Below are positions 8,290-17,355 of a stretch of DNA of 64,000 nt, in pieces (positions within the stretch are counted from its first letter, which is position 1; each line of letters starts with the position of its first letter). Under the pieces are notes generated by a model. The model made no database searches, was not told the origin of the DNA, and saw only the letters and a program-made list of their open reading frames with translations. Made by a program: the position numbers and the translations under genes. This DNA comes from Spirosoma sp. KUDC1026 (lineage in GTDB: Bacteria; Bacteroidota; Bacteroidia; Cytophagales; Spirosomataceae), in assembly GCF_013375035.1 (NCBI RefSeq), contig NZ_CP056032.1:4214001-4278000 (forward strand), in the 5' to 3' direction.

Positions 8290-9963
8290 ATGCTATCGCA
8301 CTTATTAATAAAGAATTACGCACTCATTGATGAACTCGAGCTGGTGCCCGACCGTGAGCTGAATATCATCACGGGCGAAACGGGCGCGGGTAAGTCAATT
8401 ATGCTGGGGGCCATTGGGTTACTGATGGGTAACCGGGCCGACACCCGGGTGCTGTTCAACCCCGAAAAAAAATGCGTGATTGAGGGCTCATACGGAGTGT
8501 CGGGCTATCAGATCGAACGCATTTTTGACGAAGAAGAATTAGACTATACCGATACCTGCATCGTTCGCCGGGAAATCAGCGTGAGCGGTAAATCACGGGC
8601 GTTTGTCAACGACACACCCGTAAATCTGGAAACACTTCGCCGGATTACGAGCCAGCTGATGGACATTCACTCCCAGCACGATTCGGTCCTGCTGGGGTCG
8701 AACGAGTACCAGCTCGAAATCGTGGATACCTATGCACAGGACGATGCGCTGCTGAAGCAGTACCGGTCAGATTATCAGTCCTACCGGGGGTACAAATCCG
8801 TGTACGACCAGTTGGTTGCCGAAGCGTCGGCCATGCGGAAAGAGTTTGATTATAATAACTTTCTTTACGAGGAACTTGCCAAAGCCCAGTTGCAGCCCAA
8901 CGAGCAGGAAACGCTGGAGCAGGACCTGACGATTCTGGAAAACGCCGAGGAAATTAAGGAGCGGCTGCAGATGGCGTACGAGTACCTCGACAACGCTGAG
9001 CAATCGGTTATTGATTTCCTGAAAAGCGCCGTCAGCAACCTGACTACGGTCAGTAAGATTTCGGAGCAGTACGAGCCGTTACTCCAACGGGCACAGAGTA
9101 GCCTGATCGAACTCCGCGACCTGGCCGACGAGATCAGTTCGGAACAGGAAGGCGTAGACCTTGACGATACGCGGGCCGAAACCATCCGCGAGCGGTTGAA
9201 TCTGCTTTATCAATTACAGACCAAGCACCAGGCCAAGGGTGTTGCCGAGCTGATCAGCCTGCGTGATGAACTGGAGCAGAAAGTAAGCAAAGTACTGAAC
9301 CTGGACGATAACCTCGCCGAAGCTAAAGCCCGGGTCGAAGCCGCACGGTCCCAGCTTCAGGTGAGCGCCGATACGCTGTCGGCCGCCCGACAGGCGGTGC
9401 TGGCACCTATTGAAGCGGAGATCAGTAGCCTGCTGCACGATCTGGGAATGCCAAATGCTTCTCTTGACATCAAGTCTGAAACCAGCAAGCCCAGCTCGAC
9501 GGGGATCGATACCATTACGTTCCTGTTCAGTGCGAACAAAGGCGTTAAACCACAGCAACTCAAAAACGTAGCGTCGGGGGGTGAATTCTCCCGGCTGATG
9601 CTGGCGATCAAATATATTCTGGCCAGCAAACGCTCGCTACCAACGATTGTATTCGACGAAATCGACACGGGAGTTTCCGGCGAAATCGCGATTAAAATGG
9701 GGAATATGATGCGGGATATGGCTCACAGCCACCAGATCATCGCGATTACGCACCTGCACCAGATTGCCGGTCAGGGAACAGCGCACTACTTCGTGTACAA
9801 AGATCACTCGGCCGATAAAACCGTTAGCCGCATCCGTAAGCTGACGTTCGACGAACGGGTAACTGAAATCGCGCAGATGATCGGCGGTAAAACGCCAACA
9901 CCGAGTGCGGTCAAAAGCGCCCGCGAGATCCTGAAGCAACGACCGGCTGCCGTAGCCAAATAA
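8290..9963 (+). CDS. recN: DNA repair protein RecN
   Basis: RecN is an SMC-like ATPase that holds DNA ends together during double-strand break repair. The 557-aa protein has the Walker A motif GETGAGKS (about 29-36), a long antiparallel coiled-coil (about 155-370, rich in Glu, Leu, Gln) and the ABC signature ASGGEFSRLMLAI (about 427). Walker B is IVFDEIDTGVSG (about 452-463), followed by the H-loop ITHLHQIAG. The start MLSHLLIKNYALIDE is the family's usual one. It follows DUF4835 by 73 bp. No LexA-like box is obvious. Confidence 0.96.
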   Translation: MLSHLLIKNYALIDELELVPDRELNIITGETGAGKSIMLGAIGLLMGNRADTRVLFNPEKKCVIEGSYGVSGYQIERIFDEEELDYTDTCIVRREISVSGKSRAFVNDTPVNLETLRRITSQLMDIHSQHDSVLLGSNEYQLEIVDTYAQDDALLKQYRSDYQSYRGYKSVYDQLVAEASAMRKEFDYNNFLYEELAKAQLQPNEQETLEQDLTILENAEEIKERLQMAYEYLDNAEQSVIDFLKSAVSNLTTVSKISEQYEPLLQRAQSSLIELRDLADEISSEQEGVDLDDTRAETIRERLNLLYQLQTKHQAKGVAELISLRDELEQKVSKVLNLDDNLAEAKARVEAARSQLQVSADTLSAARQAVLAPIEAEISSLLHDLGMPNASLDIKSETSKPSSTGIDTITFLFSANKGVKPQQLKNVASGGEFSRLMLAIKYILASKRSLPTIVFDEIDTGVSGEIAIKMGNMMRDMAHSHQIIAITHLHQIAGQGTAHYFVYKDHSADKTVSRIRKLTFDERVTEIAQMIGGKTPTPSAVKSAREILKQRPAAVAK

Positions 9964-10012
9964 TCCACCCGCCTTATTCACGATACCCAGTCATAAACTT
10001 CACCCCTTTCGA

Positions 10013-10462
10013 ATGAGAATACCCCTTTCGCTGGCAGTGCTGCTCATGGGCGCGATGGTCAGTGCCTGCCGGTCAGGTGACGAAACCGTACGTAACGCCG
10101 AAGACGAGGTCTTTGCCATTCACGACGACGTGATGCCGCAACTGGACGATCTTCTTCAGTTGCGCAAGCAGCTAAGCCAGCATATTGCCAGTCTTGATAG
10201 CCTGAAAGCAACGGGCTCGGCTGCGACATCAATTCGCACGACCGAAGAAAAAAATCAGGCCGCCCGGCTCCTGCAGAACCTGACCGTTGCCGACAGCCTG
10301 ATGATGAACTGGATGGCCCGTTACAACAACGATACCCTGTCCAGAATTTCCACCGACGATGCGCTGCACTACCTGGCCGCGCAGAAAGATCAGATTACCG
10401 ATGTCAAAACAAAAGTTAATACCAGTATTGAACAAGCCCAGCAGTTTCTGGAAAAACAGTAG
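10013..10462 (+). CDS. Small helical lipoprotein of unknown function
   Basis: A 149-aa lipoprotein: signal peptide MRIPLSLAVLLMGAMVSAC with the lipidated Cys at 19. The mature part is predicted to be almost entirely alpha-helical and is rich in Gln, Asp, Leu and Lys. Similar Bacteroidota proteins are sometimes labelled viral A-type inclusion protein from weak coiled-coil matches; I do not regard that name as informative. Its end overlaps the start of the SCO gene by 62 bp, and a cytochrome c gene follows. It is therefore probably part of a membrane-attached respiratory or copper-delivery operon, but no binding motif supports a specific role. Confidence 0.75.
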   Translation: MRIPLSLAVLLMGAMVSACRSGDETVRNAEDEVFAIHDDVMPQLDDLLQLRKQLSQHIASLDSLKATGSAATSIRTTEEKNQAARLLQNLTVADSLMMNWMARYNNDTLSRISTDDALHYLAAQKDQITDVKTKVNTSIEQAQQFLEKQ

Positions 10463-11096
10463 CGTATTGGCCCTGGCCGCTGGCCTGCTGCTGGCAGTAG
10501 GCGCCTGTAGTTCCTCTTCCGACAAACTACCCATCCTGGGCCAGCGGGAAGCCGTCACGAAAACGGTCGACGGTCAAACAGTAACGGATACAACCTACCA
10601 GACCATCCCCGATTTTGCGTTTGTCAGCCAGTACGGTGATACGGTGACGCAGCAAGCACTCAACAACAAAGTGTACGTAGCGGACTTTTTCTTCACGACC
10701 TGCCCGACCATCTGCCCGAAAATGAAAGTACAGCTCAAGCGCGTGTACGAGAAATTTAAGGGAAATCAGAACGTAATGCTGCTGTCGCACACGATTGATC
10801 CGGCCCATGATTCGGTCGCTGTACTAAAAGAGTTCTCCGACAATCTGGGCGTAACGGGCCGACAGTGGCTGTTCGTTACGGGCGATCGTGATAAGATTTA
10901 TGACATCGGTCAGAACAGCTACATGGTGACGGCGCAGGAAGACAAATCTGCCCCCGGCGGGGTGGTGCACAGTGGCGCATTCATTCTGGTTGATAAGGAA
11001 AAGCACATCCGGGGTATCTACGACGGAACGACCGAAGCGGGCGTTGACAAACTCATGCAGGACATTGACCGGCTCCTGGCCGAGTATAAATCATGA
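10401..11096 (+). CDS. SCO1/SenC family copper-binding lipoprotein
   Basis: SCO proteins are thioredoxin-fold copper chaperones or thiol reductases that help assemble the CuA centre of cytochrome oxidase. The 231-aa product has a lipobox (LLAVGAC), then the thioredoxin-fold core with FFFTTCPTICPKMK. That segment contains the CxxxC copper ligands (about 100-104), and a conserved His sits in GGVVHSGAF (about 188). The ATG at 10401 lies inside the preceding lipoprotein gene in another frame, and a TTG around 10470 is a less likely alternative. Its stop overlaps the start of the cytochrome c gene (ATGA at 11093), so translation is probably coupled. Confidence 0.9.
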   Translation: MSKQKLIPVLNKPSSFWKNSSVLALAAGLLLAVGACSSSSDKLPILGQREAVTKTVDGQTVTDTTYQTIPDFAFVSQYGDTVTQQALNNKVYVADFFFTTCPTICPKMKVQLKRVYEKFKGNQNVMLLSHTIDPAHDSVAVLKEFSDNLGVTGRQWLFVTGDRDKIYDIGQNSYMVTAQEDKSAPGGVVHSGAFILVDKEKHIRGIYDGTTEAGVDKLMQDIDRLLAEYKS

Positions 11097-11512
11097 AGCA
11101 GCGTATCGCGTTACTGGCACTCGGCAGTCTGTTCGTTATACAGTTTGGCTGTCAGAGTGACGAAGAAATAAAACGGCAGAAGTACATTACCGAAGGCATT
11201 CTGATTTACCAGAATAACTGCGCCAACTGCCACCAGAAAAAAGGAGAAGGTCTGGCGGCACTTTATCCACCTCTGGCTGGGTCTGACTATTTGCAACACA
11301 AAGAGCAGGTTATCTGTCTGATCCGGAACGGACTTCAGGGACCCATTACCGTAAACGGCAAATCCTATAATCGGCCAATGCCCGCCCAACCACAGCTCAG
11401 CGATCTCGAAGTAGCGGAGCTAACAACCTATATTTACAATGAATGGGGCCGCGAAAATACGCTGACCGATGTGAAGAAGGTTACGGCGGTACTGGAAGCC
11501 TGTAAGAAATAA
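11093..11512 (+). CDS. Membrane-anchored monohaem cytochrome c
   Basis: A 139-aa class I c-type cytochrome with a lipoprotein signal (FVIQFGC, Cys about 20). The haem attachment motif CANCH is at residues 43-47, following YQNN, and the likely axial Met is in RPMPAQPQLSD. The C-terminal helix ends in ELTTYIYNEWG. It would sit on the periplasmic side of the inner membrane or at the outer membrane and carry single electrons. Together with the overlapping SCO gene this suggests a role around a terminal oxidase, which is an inference from context. A bidirectional terminator follows. Confidence 0.9.
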   Translation: MKQRIALLALGSLFVIQFGCQSDEEIKRQKYITEGILIYQNNCANCHQKKGEGLAALYPPLAGSDYLQHKEQVICLIRNGLQGPITVNGKSYNRPMPAQPQLSDLEVAELTTYIYNEWGRENTLTDVKKVTAVLEACKK

Positions 11513-11531
11513 GTATCAAACAGTACGTATC

Positions 11532-11569
11532 AAAAAAGAGGGATTGCTGATTAGTGATCCCTCTTTTTT
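11532..11569. terminator. Bidirectional terminator between cytochrome c and lptC genes
   Basis: AAAAAAGAGGGAT (11532-11544) pairs with ATCCCTCTTTTTT (11557-11569). The A and T runs make it work on both strands, matching the two converging genes. Confidence 0.85.
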
Positions 11570-11582
11570 GTTCCAGCAAGCA

Positions 11583-12140
11583 CTAAGGCGTACTTGAAAT
11601 ATTGAAGATACCCGTTGTTTTCCGGATGGAGTAGCGCGAAAAGTCCTGGGGGGCATCCAGCCCGATTCCCTGCAGCCGTTCACCCGTTTCAGGACTCAAA
11701 ATCGTGACGGGCAGATCGGTGTATATTTTCTTGGTTACCGGACTCCAGTTGAGCTGGTCGGTCAGCATTTTCTGCTGGTTCAGTAACTTGGTCACGACTA
11801 CGTGCCCCATAACCGTGTACAAGTCCTTGGCCTTGTCGTACTTGCCGGAATCTGACTGAAGTTTCGTTTCTTCCTGGCCGTTCTGGTCGTAGAAGATGAT
11901 ATTAACTGGCCTGGGATATTTCCGGTTGTCGTTGGCGTACCGCAATTGTCTGGCGGTCGTCAGCTTTACCTTCATCACGGCGGCTTCGCTGTACAGCAGT
12001 CGAACGTCGTTGATTTCTTCGATGGGCCCGCTGTACGGCTCCACTTTTTTTGTCTGCTTTGGGCCTTCGCAACTCAACAGACAGAAGCACAGCCACCCCA
12101 GCAAAAAAGTTAGCAGTAAGTGCCGATGGTCTCGATTCAT
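11583..12140 (-). CDS. lptC: LPS export protein LptC-like lipoprotein
   Basis: LptC is the single-pass or lipid-anchored periplasmic component that passes lipopolysaccharide from LptB2FG to LptA. The 185-aa protein has a membrane/lipobox start (LLGWLCFCLLSCEG) and a beta-jellyroll. Its strands read EEINDVRLLYSEAAVMKVKL, VNIIFYDQNGQEETKLQSDS, GKYDKAKDLYTVMGHVVVT and LNWSPVTKKIYTDLPVTIL. These are typical LptC/OstA phrases. The Bacteroidota form is lipidated, as here. It is encoded downstream of coaX and a barrel protein on the same strand, an order seen in related genomes. Confidence 0.85.
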   Translation of the reverse strand: MNRDHRHLLLTFLLGWLCFCLLSCEGPKQTKKVEPYSGPIEEINDVRLLYSEAAVMKVKLTTARQLRYANDNRKYPRPVNIIFYDQNGQEETKLQSDSGKYDKAKDLYTVMGHVVVTKLLNQQKMLTDQLNWSPVTKKIYTDLPVTILSPETGERLQGIGLDAPQDFSRYSIRKTTGIFNISSTP

Positions 12141-12224
12141 TGAATTTTCGTGGATACTACCAGAGGAACGTCCGCCCTGACCAATTAGTTTTTCGGGGCT
12201 GGGTTGTCAGGCCGGTTTACTACG

Positions 12225-12289
12225 AACGCTGGCAACGCAGTTACCAAGGCTATTAGTTTAGCTCAGGGTAAACGTTGCCAGCGTTTTTT
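12225..12289 (+). terminator. Strong hairpin with T-run on the + strand, without a + strand gene
   Basis: AACGCTGGCAACG (12225-12237) pairs perfectly with CGTTGCCAGCGTT (12273-12285), with an inner TTACC/GGTAA extension and six T at the right end. The T-run is on the + strand, but both flanking genes are on the - strand. It could end an unseen + strand transcript, or act only as a 3' stabilising hairpin for the - strand mRNA. Confidence 0.5.
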
Positions 12290-12294
12290 GTTAC

Positions 12295-13611
12295 TTAGTC
12301 AACCACCTGCTTGCGGAACCAGCGGTCGTTGAGCGAGAAACCGAGCGCCATCCGGACGTATTGTTCCCGAATCTGAGTGCCTATCAGTGCACCGCGCTGG
12401 CCACCCACTACCGACAGCGTAATATAGTTTACCCGGTAAGCGCCCACCGGCAGCGAGATACCGGCGCTACCGTTGATATCATTGAGCTGAACGCCACCCA
12501 GTTGATACGGTAACTGATTATACTGGAACCCCAGACGATACGTAACAACGTCCCAGTAGCGCGTCGAACTAACCTTTGGCGTGTATTCCATACCGGCTGA
12601 AACCGTCATGGCATCCAGTAGATTTCCCGACAGATTATTGACAGTGCGGTATTCGCTCCATTTTTGGAGGCCAACATCCACGCCGACCAGTAACGTGTTA
12701 TTTTTTTCTACGCTAAGGCCAAAGTGCATTTGCTGGGGCAATGTCGCCCGTCCCGAGCTGTTCAGACGCAGCGTATCAGCGGCCGAGATGGCTTCACCCG
12801 TTGACGCCGACTGCTGATAGATGTTGGATTCGCGGCCATTGATGCGGGTTTGCGGATCGTAGGTAGCGCCCAGGTTCAGCGTCCAGTTTTCACTCAGCTT
12901 TGGCCGCCAGGCTGCCCCCAGTTTCCAGGCAATATCACTGTAGTTGACTCGGTCGAGTCGGTTCACCACCGTGTTGCCCAGGCTCGTCGAAGCATTGGAA
13001 ACCAGTACCCGTGAGGTAGACGTATTGGTGATGTTGCCAAATATGAACGATGCTTCTCCCCCAACGAAAATATTCTTGGTAAGCCGGAAACCGTTGGCAA
13101 ACGTAACCTTATTCAGGCCGCCCCGACCTGTATAGTTGTATTCGGCCTGGTAATTCGTTCCGGGAATGACCCGGTACTGCTGACTTGTGTAATCAACATA
13201 AGTATACGGCTTCAGGCTCAGCGACATATTCCAGCGGGAATTGATCGGGAACGCCAGTGCCAGATACCCCAGGTTTGCGCCAAACGAGCGCTGGTTCTGC
13301 GTGCTGCCGTTATAATTCTGGCTGATCGACTTGTTCTGGCCCTGCAGACCTACCTCGAATACCGTCAGGAATGACCGGCGGGCGAGCAGCGCGGGATTCT
13401 GTAAGTTCAGGTGAAACAGACTGGCGTTGCTGATGCCGACGTTGCCCATACCCATGTTGGTGACGTTTCCCTGACTGTAGAGTTCGCCAATGCCCAGTGA
13501 AGAGTAGGGAGCATTTCCCAGTCCCTGCGCCAGTACCACCGGCGACGTAGCGGCAAGCGCCAGTATGCTATGCGTTAACGTCCGGCGTATTCGCTTGTAA
13601 ATTCTCAACAT
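12295..13611 (-). CDS. Predicted outer-membrane beta-barrel protein
   Basis: A 438-aa exported protein with a signal peptide ending near VVLAQG. The mature part opens APYSSLGIGELYSQGNV, followed by alternating amphipathic strands and glycine-rich turns through to a C-terminal strand (RMALGFSLNDRWF). The phrase NPALLARRSFLTVFEVGL and the overall plan resemble the OMPP1/FadL-like and PorP-like barrels common in Bacteroidota, and I cannot separate these by eye. Its 5' end overlaps the 3' end of coaX by 44 bp, so it is translated from the coaX transcript. lptC lies further downstream. Envelope location is well supported; substrate or partner is unknown. Confidence 0.75.
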   Translation of the reverse strand: MLRIYKRIRRTLTHSILALAATSPVVLAQGLGNAPYSSLGIGELYSQGNVTNMGMGNVGISNASLFHLNLQNPALLARRSFLTVFEVGLQGQNKSISQNYNGSTQNQRSFGANLGYLALAFPINSRWNMSLSLKPYTYVDYTSQQYRVIPGTNYQAEYNYTGRGGLNKVTFANGFRLTKNIFVGGEASFIFGNITNTSTSRVLVSNASTSLGNTVVNRLDRVNYSDIAWKLGAAWRPKLSENWTLNLGATYDPQTRINGRESNIYQQSASTGEAISAADTLRLNSSGRATLPQQMHFGLSVEKNNTLLVGVDVGLQKWSEYRTVNNLSGNLLDAMTVSAGMEYTPKVSSTRYWDVVTYRLGFQYNQLPYQLGGVQLNDINGSAGISLPVGAYRVNYITLSVVGGQRGALIGTQIREQYVRMALGFSLNDRWFRKQVVD

Positions 13612-14353
13612 TATACCGTAAAATTCGATTCAATCCAGTGAGCACCAACTCGGGCATTGCAAATATCGGGGGTTTCAGACGACTTTCAAAAACGGACGCG
13701 TCGCCCCCACATAGTACTACGACCATTTCGGGCCGATCGTGGCGGTACTGATCGATTAGTCCATTCATTTCGAGTAACAATCCATTCAGTACGCCACTCA
13801 ACATAGCATCGCGCGTGTTCTTGGCCGTCGGCGATGGCCAGTCAGTCAACTCGTCCGGTTTCCAGTCGATCAGCGGCAAACGGGCCGTCTGTTCGTGCAT
13901 AGCCCGCAGGCGCATGCGCAGGCCCGGCGAAATAAGCCCCCCCTGAAAGGTGCCTTCCCGGTCGATCAGGTCCGCCGTCAGGCAGGTGCCCAGGTCCAGG
14001 ATCAGACAGTCCCGCTCCGGAAACAGGGCGGCCGCCCCTACCGCGGCCGCTACCCGATCGGCACCCAGCGTTTGTGGCGTCCCGTAACCGTTACGTATAG
14101 GCAATGGTGTTTGCCCGTTCAGCACGAGAACCGTATAATTAAGCCGCCCCAGCCCCTGCCCGATTAGTGCTGCCGACTGCGCGGTCGATGACACCAGCAC
14201 ATGTCGGTTTATCGGTTGTGCCGCCTGCCGGACACCGCTGTCGTTCAGCAGTTCGTCAATGGATTCGTAGCGGCTTATTTCGATCAGCTGGTCACCCGCA
14301 AACCAGCCAGCTTTTAATCGGGTATTGCCCCAGTCGATAACCAGATTTATCAT
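13568..14353 (-). CDS. coaX: Type III pantothenate kinase
   Basis: CoaX phosphorylates pantothenate, the first step of coenzyme A synthesis, and needs a monovalent cation. The 261-aa protein carries the ASKHA-fold motifs: DWGNTRLKAGW (phosphate-1 loop, residues about 7-17), GTPQTLGADRVAAAVGA (about 92) and ILDLGTCLTADLID (about 116). The catalytic Asp is in GADR. The start at 14353 (MINLVIDWG) was preferred to one 33 bases upstream because it places the first motif at the usual distance. coaBC at 5991 provides later steps of the same pathway. Confidence 0.93.
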   Translation of the reverse strand: MINLVIDWGNTRLKAGWFAGDQLIEISRYESIDELLNDSGVRQAAQPINRHVLVSSTAQSAALIGQGLGRLNYTVLVLNGQTPLPIRNGYGTPQTLGADRVAAAVGAAALFPERDCLILDLGTCLTADLIDREGTFQGGLISPGLRMRLRAMHEQTARLPLIDWKPDELTDWPSPTAKNTRDAMLSGVLNGLLLEMNGLIDQYRHDRPEMVVVLCGGDASVFESRLKPPIFAMPELVLTGLNRILRYNVENLQANTPDVNA

Positions 14354-14995
14354 ACATGTTAACGGGTAGCTTCCAACATGACCCATTCCGGCTGCGTATC
14401 GTTGTAACGCAGACAGGGAAACGGAAACGTATCGTCAGCCCTATTTTTTTAACCTTTTTTAACGTCCCGGCTAACTTTGTATCATTTTCAGCAAGTTCCT
14501 GAGCCGATTTTTTGACGATGACCAGCGGGCGGTCGGATGTTTTTAGAAAAATTCCCGTTAAATAAAGGTAGTACTGGTGAATTGAAAAACATTTTTAATC
14601 GGCAGTTCGTTGTATTGACAAAGGTGGTTCGACCTGCTATATTTGCTCCCATCATTTCGATGGTGGCAATCAGGCTTTTCTAACAAAGGCGCAACGGTAG
14701 TCTACAGCGAACCGGCCATTTTCTCAAAAATTTTTGATGAACACCACATCCGGCCCCTCCGGATCTTCGTGTTTGAATCGGGGAACTCACCCCAACGTAC
14801 ATTTTGACCTGTTTTCATTACGTAACCCATTGAACCTGGCAAGTCTAGTTTAGGCTATCGGTTGTTAGCGTGTTCTGACGCGCCAATTCGGGCCTCTGTC
14901 TTACCCCATCATTCGTCATAGCCTAGTCCAGCACTTCTCATTTCTCATTTACCGCCCCGACGGCCCTCTTAAGGTTTATTGATAACCTGCACTGT
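14354..14995 (+). promoter_or_regulatory. Long rho leader with two promoter-like boxes
   Basis: No gene is visible in these 640 bp. TTGACA begins at 14615 (TTG 14615-14617), and TATATTTG lies at 14638-14645 with a 20-bp spacer. This is the best Bacteroidota promoter in the window and would give a leader of about 345 nt before rho. A second -7 box, TAACTTTG, is at 14472-14479. The last 130 bases before the start codon are rich in C and T and poor in G, the composition Rho itself binds. Autoregulation by Rho is known in Escherichia coli; here it is an inference. Confidence 0.6.
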
Positions 14996-17110
14996 ATGTA
15001 CAACATTGAAGAACTGAATACGAAGCTGTTATCCGAGCTTCGGCCGATTGCCGAGAAATTCGGAATCAGCGATTCTGCCAAATACCCCAAAAAAGAACTT
15101 ATTTATAAAATCCTGAGCGAGCAGGCTGTTCTGCCAGCGTCGGAAACTCCAGCCGAAGCGGAACCAGCAACCGACGCAGCCCCCAAGCGGACCCGTCGCA
15201 AGGCAACGCCCGCTGCCGTTGAGGCAGACAGCACCGATACGGCTAAACCCGCCCGTAAAACAGCAGTCGCTACCGACGGTCCGGATAGTAATCGTACCCG
15301 GCAGCGTGTTCGGCGGGACGCCGGAGCCGCCGATCTGCCCGCCCCAACGCCTGAGGATGGCATGACAACGACGGCCGAAACGGAAGCGGTTGAAACCAAA
15401 CCCGGTACGTTCCCCAGCGACGCACAGGCCGAAACGCCACAAGTTACTGCCACCCAGCCCGAAGCTTCCGCCGAGCGTACTGAAACACCGGAACCTGCGG
15501 CACGTCCCCGGACGAACAATGGATTTGCCAATCGCGCGAACGAGCCACGCGAAAATCGGGAAAGCCGCTTTGCGAACCGGCCCGATCAGAACCGCACCCG
15601 GACCCCGCGTCCGGAAGGCTCGTTTGATACCCCGCGGGAGAACCGGGATAACAACCGGTCGCGTCCTGACAACGGCCGGGATAATAACCGGCGCGATGGC
15701 CAGCGCCCCCGCACCCACCGGCAACCTGTTGAAGACACGACCGCTTCTTACCAGGGTCCATCGGACGATGAATTTCTGACACCAACGGTTGTTTCGGAGG
15801 ATAACGCAGCCAACATGCAGTCTGCAGATGCAGCTTCCGCAACCGAAGCGGCAACGCCAGCGGAGACCTCTACGGAATCGCAGCACCAGCAACCCGCTAC
15901 GCAGCAGCAACCCCAGGTGCAGCAGATCTCACGCGAAGCTCAGGAATACCAGAACCGCATTCGTCGGCAGTACAACCAGCATATCCGGGAGTTCGATGGG
16001 ATCATCGACAACGAAGGTGTCCTGGAAATCATGCAGGACGGTGGCTACGGCTTCTTACGGTCGGCGGATTACAACTACCTCGCCAGCCCCGACGATATTT
16101 ACGTATCACCCTCCCAGATCAAACTGTTCGGCCTGAAAACCGGCGATACGGTTCGGGGTGCTATCCGGCCCCCGAAAGAAGGTGAGAAATACTTTGCTCT
16201 GCTACGTGTCTCGACCGTCAATGGTAAAACGACCGAAGAGATCCGGGATCGGATTCCGTTCGAATACCTGACGCCATTATTCCCCGACGAACAGCTTCAC
16301 CTCAGCAACCGCCCGGAAAACTACTCGTCGCGGGTGCTGGATCTGTTCGCGCCCATCGGGAAAGGCCAGCGGGGCATGATCGTGGCTCAGCCCAAAACGG
16401 GTAAAACGGTGCTCCTGAAGGAAATTGCCAACGCCATCACCAAGAACCACCCCGAGGTGTACCTCATCGTTCTCCTGATCGACGAACGTCCAGAGGAGGT
16501 GACGGATATGGCCCGCAGCGTTAACGCCGAAGTTATTTCGTCCACGTTTGATGAACAGGCGGACCGGCACGTAAAAGTGTCGAGCATGGTACTGGAAAAA
16601 GCGAAGCGGATGGTTGAATGCGGTCACGACGTCGTAATTCTGCTCGATTCAATCACCCGTCTGGCCCGGGCGTATAACACGGTTGTGCCATCGTCGGGCA
16701 AAATCCTGTCGGGTGGTGTAGATGCCAACGCCCTGCACCGGCCTAAGCGTTTCTTCGGGGCGGCTCGGAACGTGGAGAACGGCGGTTCGCTAACTATTAT
16801 CGCTACGGCTCTGATCGATACGGGTTCGAAAATGGACGAAGTTATCTTCGAGGAATTCAAAGGTACCGGTAACATGGAGCTTCAGCTCGACCGGAAACTG
16901 GCGAACAAACGGGTTTACCCGGCCGTGGACGTCATGGCCTCGGGTACACGTCGGGAAGACCTACTGCTGGATAAGGAAACGCTGCAACGCGTCTGGATTT
17001 TACGCAAGCACATGGCCGACATGAATCCTATGGAAACCATGGATTTCCTGCTCGAGCGCATGAAAGGCACCCGCAGCAACGAAGAGTTCCTGATTTCGAT
17101 GAACCGATAA
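14996..17110 (+). CDS. rho: Transcription termination factor Rho, long Bacteroidota form
   Basis: Rho is a hexameric RNA-dependent ATPase that ends transcription at C-rich untranslated RNA. This 704-aa protein is far longer than the 419 aa of Escherichia coli. The RhoN helix bundle ([19 protein letters not shown], 1-46) is followed by about 280 disordered residues, first Ala/Thr/Glu-rich and then Arg/Asn/Asp-rich (about 170-250). The RNA-binding cold-shock domain is at about 335-410 ([16 protein letters not shown]). Motor motifs are Walker [12 protein letters not shown] (about 463), [13 protein letters not shown], Walker [16 protein letters not shown], and the Q/R-loop region [20 protein letters not shown]. 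It has a long leader and its own terminator. Confidence 0.97.
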   Translation: MYNIEELNTKLLSELRPIAEKFGISDSAKYPKKELIYKILSEQAVLPASETPAEAEPATDAAPKRTRRKATPAAVEADSTDTAKPARKTAVATDGPDSNRTRQRVRRDAGAADLPAPTPEDGMTTTAETEAVETKPGTFPSDAQAETPQVTATQPEASAERTETPEPAARPRTNNGFANRANEPRENRESRFANRPDQNRTRTPRPEGSFDTPRENRDNNRSRPDNGRDNNRRDGQRPRTHRQPVEDTTASYQGPSDDEFLTPTVVSEDNAANMQSADAASATEAATPAETSTESQHQQPATQQQPQVQQISREAQEYQNRIRRQYNQHIREFDGIIDNEGVLEIMQDGGYGFLRSADYNYLASPDDIYVSPSQIKLFGLKTGDTVRGAIRPPKEGEKYFALLRVSTVNGKTTEEIRDRIPFEYLTPLFPDEQLHLSNRPENYSSRVLDLFAPIGKGQRGMIVAQPKTGKTVLLKEIANAITKNHPEVYLIVLLIDERPEEVTDMARSVNAEVISSTFDEQADRHVKVSSMVLEKAKRMVECGHDVVILLDSITRLARAYNTVVPSSGKILSGGVDANALHRPKRFFGAARNVENGGSLTIIATALIDTGSKMDEVIFEEFKGTGNMELQLDRKLANKRVYPAVDVMASGTRREDLLLDKETLQRVWILRKHMADMNPMETMDFLLERMKGTRSNEEFLISMNR

Positions 17111-17129
17111 GCAGTCATCTGCTACCACA

Positions 17130-17175
17130 CGAGAATCGTCCGGTTACGCACTGTAGCCGGACGATTCTCGTTTTT
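17130..17175 (+). terminator. Intrinsic terminator of rho
   Basis: CGAGAATCGTCCGG (17130-17143) pairs perfectly with CCGGACGATTCTCG (17157-17170) around a 13-nt loop, followed by five T. Confidence 0.9.
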
Positions 17176-17209
17176 AACGTAATGGAGACTAATACCTTCC
17201 TCTTTCGAC

Positions 17210-17270
17210 CTTGGCGTATGTTTAAATTAGGATAGCTGTGCCACCTATCGAAAAAACGCTGGACGCCCAA
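17210..17270. repeat. Left copy of the imperfect direct repeat around the GH78 gene
   Basis: CTTGGCGTATGTTT (17210-17223), then a related AGGATA stretch, then GCTGTG...TATCGAAAAAACG (17235-17258) and GACGCCCAA. The same two blocks recur at 19706-19860, beyond the 5' end of the GH78 gene. No terminal inverted repeat or transposase is visible. Confidence 0.7.
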
Positions 17271-17355
17271 TAGCAACGTTGGTGGTCACACTCTTGACAG
17301 ATACTTTCAGGAGCTACTCCCCAATGGCTCACAGGCTCCAATCTACTAGAAACTA

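Noticed and set aside
12050..12256. 68-codon open frame on the + strand across lptC start and the hairpin
   Set aside because: Mostly antisense to lptC and ends within the hairpin stem; no conserved feature.
15029..15910. 293-codon open frame antisense to the disordered part of rho
   Set aside because: Caused by the biased composition of the rho insertion; protein is Arg/Gly/Phe-rich nonsense.
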